A stretch of DNA of 64,000 bases from NCBI GenBank assembly GCA_945643635.1, contig CALZFC010000033.1:1861001-1925000 (forward strand), in the 5' to 3' direction. The DNA comes from Allodiplogaster sudhausi (Eukaryota > Nematoda > Chromadorea > Rhabditida > Diplogasteridae). The notes below the pieces were generated by a model. That model was given only the letters and a program-made list of their open reading frames with translations. It searched no databases and was not told the DNA's origin. Positions 60,801-64,000 of the stretch are shown here, piece after piece. The position numbers and the translations under genes were made by a program. The first letter of the stretch is position 1. Every line of letters begins with the position of its first letter.

Positions 60801-62846
60801 CTTATGGATGATTCAGTTTTTTGTGAGTAATAGTAAAAAAAAAAGTTATTGTCTGAAAACGACATTTCAAAAAATTAAATTGGGCAAAAGGCATAAAAAT
60901 AATTTTTTTCGAAAATAGCCGCCACGGACTTTTTTTGTGTAGTTTTGAACAAGGAATCTAACATTAAAAAGATTTTCGTGAAATATTATGTATTACTTAA
61001 GATATGGTCTCCCAAAGTTTTTGAGCATTTAGACTTATAACTAAGAGAAAAAAATTTTTGAAAAATTTTCGACCATCTAAACTTCGTTATGAACACTATA
61101 CGCATCCCTCATAATGTTTTCAATGTTATAGAAATACAAAATTTTTCTAGGGCAGGCGCTCCTTAACCCTTACAGAGAGGCTCTCTTAAGAGCTGTGCGG
61201 CACGGAATGATTGAGCAGAGAGATTAAAAAATCAACCGCTCAAGCCAGATTTAGCCAAGACGACTGCTCCGATTTCACGCGCTTTCATAACGGTCGTGGT
61301 ATCTTCAGTAGTTGTGACATCAGTCTTGCTTGTGGCATTCCTTATCATTATCATCAGTCCTACCGCTGCTGCACTGTCTGCGTTCTCTGTTCTTCCAACA
61401 GAGGAAGAGGAGGGTACGGTGGATGATATGTGAGTGTACTCAGTCGTGGAAAGAACTGTGGTATTTTCTTCTGTCGATTCGGCCAACGATGAAGACTTGG
61501 ACGAGGACAACACGGCGGCAGTTTGAGACGGAGGAGAGAAGGAGAAATCCGTCAACTAAAATCCGTTAATTGAAAACTTTATTATTATGTACTCAATTGA
61601 ATGAACGAAAAACGAAGTGTATACTTTTATTGAACTGGCAGTTGAAGCTGGAAGAAAGAGTGCCTCTCCGCTCCATTCAGACTCGTCTGTTGTCAGACGA
61701 TTGAGATGCTCAGTAAAAGCCATCAGGACATCTCAAGGAAATCAGGCTTTCAAATATACTGCAAATGCGGCCTATTAGTATGGATATAGCGGCGTACGGT
61801 CGGGATCATGGATGCTGCCATGAGGAGGGAGAGACTGGCCAGGCGAGACCTCCTCCAGGTCTTCCTCAGTCACCCATTCCAGATGCCAGTCAGAGAGCTG
61901 CTTCCCCGCAGTCTCCACTGCTGCTCTCCACGCTCTCCCGACGTCGCAATCTCCTAAGCCGTCCATTCTTCAGTTCTTTGTATATTTCAGCCACTCGAAC
62001 CGGCCGAATCAGCAAGAATGAAGGCTCGAAGAGGAAGTTTCAGCTTGCCAGAGTGACCAATAAGTTGCCTCGCCAAAGTACTCACTCGCTCGCATCCGTG
62101 AGAGGTTGTCTTGGAGGAAGACTCTGAAAGGAAGCTCTCCAAGGTAAAAGGAGATATATCCTGTCTTCCTGAACTGACGTTCATTGCTTCCATCCAACAG
62201 ATAATGATGAATTTGGTTACGACTGTGGAGTGGCCTGAAGGCTCCGCTTCCGTCTGAATGGATATCCTTAACGGAGACATTCGAGGAGGAGGGAAGGAGA
62301 CAAAGCACGGAAGAGTACAACTTGCGCAGCTTGCGAAGCTGCAATTACTGCTTGGTAACCAAATGTACATATTGCTAATACAATGCACCCGTTGTAAGGT
62401 CACTTTGTTTACAATATGCAAGTGAAAAAAACAATATGAAACCTCCTCTTCCGGATAGGCGTGATCAATAAGAAAGACGAAGGAATGCGTTCGAATTGTC
62501 AGAGAGTTGTCCAAGGTTGATGGGCCACAGAGAGATCCTGGCAAGTCGCCAGCAGAAGTGGTTGCAGCTTCGACAGGGCCATCAGCCGATGCCTCACCAG
62601 ACGTGGATGATGTCGATTTCACTAGAAACAATTGAATCTCATCTGCCAAAACTCTTTAATTGGTTACGCTCCATTTCTGGCAGATAGACACAATCGCGGA
62701 AAATGACTAGATTTATGAGAGGAGATTCCTTCGAAACCTCTCTCAGCCATGACTGGATCCAAGTCAGAAGGCAGAACATGGGGCTGATCAGCTGTGACAA
62801 TCAGTGAGCACAGCAGTACAGGAACGTAGAAACGGAGCAGAAACAT
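57886..62846 (-). CDS. type I transmembrane glycoprotein of unknown family with a PDZ-type C-terminus
   Basis: Nine minus-strand exons keep perfect phase: 62846-62738, 62621-62443, 62338-62086, 61953-61850, 61555-61237, 58506-58407, 58323-58233, 58169-58086 and 58002-57886, giving about 451 residues. It starts with a signal peptide (MFLLRFYVPVLLCSLIVTA). The extracellular part has Ser/Thr-rich stretches on both sides of a folded-looking region of exons 3 and 4 (GYISFYLGELPFRVF; SDWHLEWVTEEDLEE). A single membrane segment (EYLIIGLLIFALVIIALIIC) is followed by a basic cytoplasmic stretch (KKEERKRARRVVVKK), a PKPVPVPQVP motif and the C-terminal GSEV, which fits a class I PDZ ligand. I do not recognise the family; the layout fits an adhesion or matrix receptor. 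A 2.66-kb foldback lies in the intron between exons 5 and 6. Confidence 0.8.
58527..61185. mobile_element. 2.66-kb TTAA-flanked foldback, copy 2
   Basis: The ends are GAGAGCCTCTCTGTAAG and the inverted CTTACAGAGAGGCTCTC, flanked by TTAA at 58523-58526 and 61186-61189. The arms are long inverted copies meeting near 59810-59900. The whole body aligns with copy 1 at 42280-44783 (shared GCGCCTGCCC, CTTAGTTATAAGT and GAAGGCGATAT motifs in the same order) but with many differences. Arm-to-arm similarity within each copy is higher than similarity between copies. No coding sequence is evident. Confidence 0.9.
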
Positions 62847-63448
62847 TTTTAGTCAGTAGAGAAACAACCATCAACCGACACAGCACAAAATAGAAATGAC
62901 AATCCCCTCTCACCAGCCCTTTGCCAACTCTTAATTTCATCTTGTTAAGTTTAATTGTTCCTGAAAAGGTCACGATCTTTGCGGATAATCACGGGAGGAA
63001 AGTTTGGCAGTGAAGGGCAAAATCAGGTGAAAGGGAAAGCCGAACTGAATTTCTTGAAGCATAAACGTCGTTCCAGACGAGAGAAGCTGTCATTCATCGA
63101 AGGACTTCATGCAGCGCAGTTTCCGCCTTGGCGAGGAGGAAGAAGGGGAGGGAGAAGTCTTCAGGCACTCACCTCAGAGTGCTCACCAGCCTAACCCTTC
63201 GCACTCACGGCTTCATTTCGCTTTATTCACTCACTTTTAAAGGAACTATCCATGGAATTTATAAACGCTTGTGAAAAACTAACGTTTGAATTCTTGTAAA
63301 ATGTTTTGGCAGTTCGCTATTTACTAGCGATGTTTCTCGTTGTGCCGGATAATAAGCATTGTAATCTCCGTGGACAGCTCCTTTAAAGTAGCGTTTTGCG
63401 ATTTGTTTTTGCAGAGGAAATCGGGAAGAATGTAAGCGAGAGAAAAGG
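62847..63448. other. intergenic region between divergent genes
   Basis: Lies head to head between the membrane-protein gene (-) and the LDLa gene (+), so it should hold both promoters. No specific element is identified. The open frame 62955-63194 (+) has no homology that I can see. Confidence 0.5.
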
Positions 63449-63971
63449 ATGTTCTCGCTTCTTGCTCTACTTGTCTTTGCTGAATCCTCAGCTGGCCAAA
63501 TCATCCCAGCCGTCGTTGTCTCTTCGCGCTCAGCCGTTCCTCCTCTTCCTCGATTTGTCTCTGCCAACGAAGCTCCCCTCTACAATAACTGCCCCCAAGG
63601 CATGTCAAATGCTCTGTTTCACTCCTTCCTTTCAAACCTAGAGCCATGAACTTGAGGCTGCCCTCTTGGCTACAGCCTCTGCCAGATTCCTGGCCAGTCT
63701 TGCCCGACTTGTCTGCCTGTTCCCACTTCTGCTCTCTGCGTCACTATCAAATGTACGGGTGAAAGATTATATTCAATTATTGATTTTCTCTCAATCAATG
63801 AATGATAGAGAGTAGTTACAGGGTCTCGCCTGTGCGAGCTGCCAAACTCGGTGCGTTGTCCACGAACGGCGAACTGCGTGCTGATGCATTGGATGAGAGA
63901 CGGCGTTGACGACTGCGGAGACGGAGCGGATGAAGGCATGCAATTATGCATTCTGGAAGATGCTGATTACG
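63449..63971 (+). CDS. secreted or membrane protein with an LDL-receptor class A domain, 3' partial
   Basis: Exons: 63449-63599 (ATG; signal peptide MFSLLALLVFAESSAG), 63657-63758 and 63822-63971, the last ending in a GT donor, so the gene continues past the window. Exon 2 is cysteine-rich (CPLGYSLCQIPGQSC). Exon 3 carries an LDLa repeat with six cysteines and the calcium-binding end RDGVDDCGDGADE, the nematode-typical form. Frame is kept only if the first intron uses a GC donor (CAAG then gcatgt) and a GAG acceptor. LDLa modules bind ligands through calcium-dependent acidic loops. The rest of the protein is unseen, so function cannot be given. Confidence 0.8.
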
Positions 63972-64000
63972 GTAGGATGCTCTTATAGATCCCTGCAACT

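Overview
This window is nuclear DNA from an animal, most likely a nematode. The genes are split by many short introns with TTTCAG-like acceptors. Recognisable products include an UNC-51/ULK autophagy kinase, a PBC-class (CEH-20/Pbx) homeoprotein, a Shab-type Kv channel, an LDL-receptor class A protein in nematode style, and a cluster of seven-transmembrane receptors resembling nematode chemoreceptors. CT/GA microsatellites and palindromic mobile elements fill introns and intergenic space. The species cannot be named from the sequence.

Layout. 0.7-6.5 kb: unc-51-like kinase (+), 5' end not found. 8.1-31.8 kb: an array of eight related receptor genes, two on + and six on -. At least six look intact; those at 17.3-18.6 kb and 30.1-31.8 kb look decayed. 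A secreted two-part protein gene (19.4-21.2 kb, -) interrupts the array. 31.8-36 kb: mostly gene-poor, with a GC-rich hAT-like element. 36.3-48.1 kb: Kv channel gene (+), with a tRNA-Asn gene antisense in one intron and a pair of nested TTAA elements in another. 48.2-53.9 kb: a terminal-inverted-repeat element and long CT-rich tracts. 54.0-55.9 kb: Pbx/ceh-20-like gene (+). 57.9-62.8 kb: a type I membrane protein of unknown family (-), interrupted by a 2.66-kb foldback element. 63.4 kb to the end: start of a secreted LDLa-domain gene (+).

The most striking structural feature is a population of foldback (near-palindromic) elements with visible target duplications. One is a 2.7-kb TA-flanked element (10021-12740) that carries a TTAA-flanked insertion. 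One is 1.26 kb with ATAA flanks (28722-29981). Two diverged copies of one 2.5-2.7-kb TTAA-flanked family (42280-44783 and 58527-61185) lie inside introns of different genes, so their near-palindromes should be transcribed. Several introns appear to use GC rather than GT donors, and some consist almost wholly of CT repeat.

Exon coordinates were worked out by eye from reading-frame continuity, splice-site shape and similarity to known families or between paralogs in the window. No alignment or transcript data were available.
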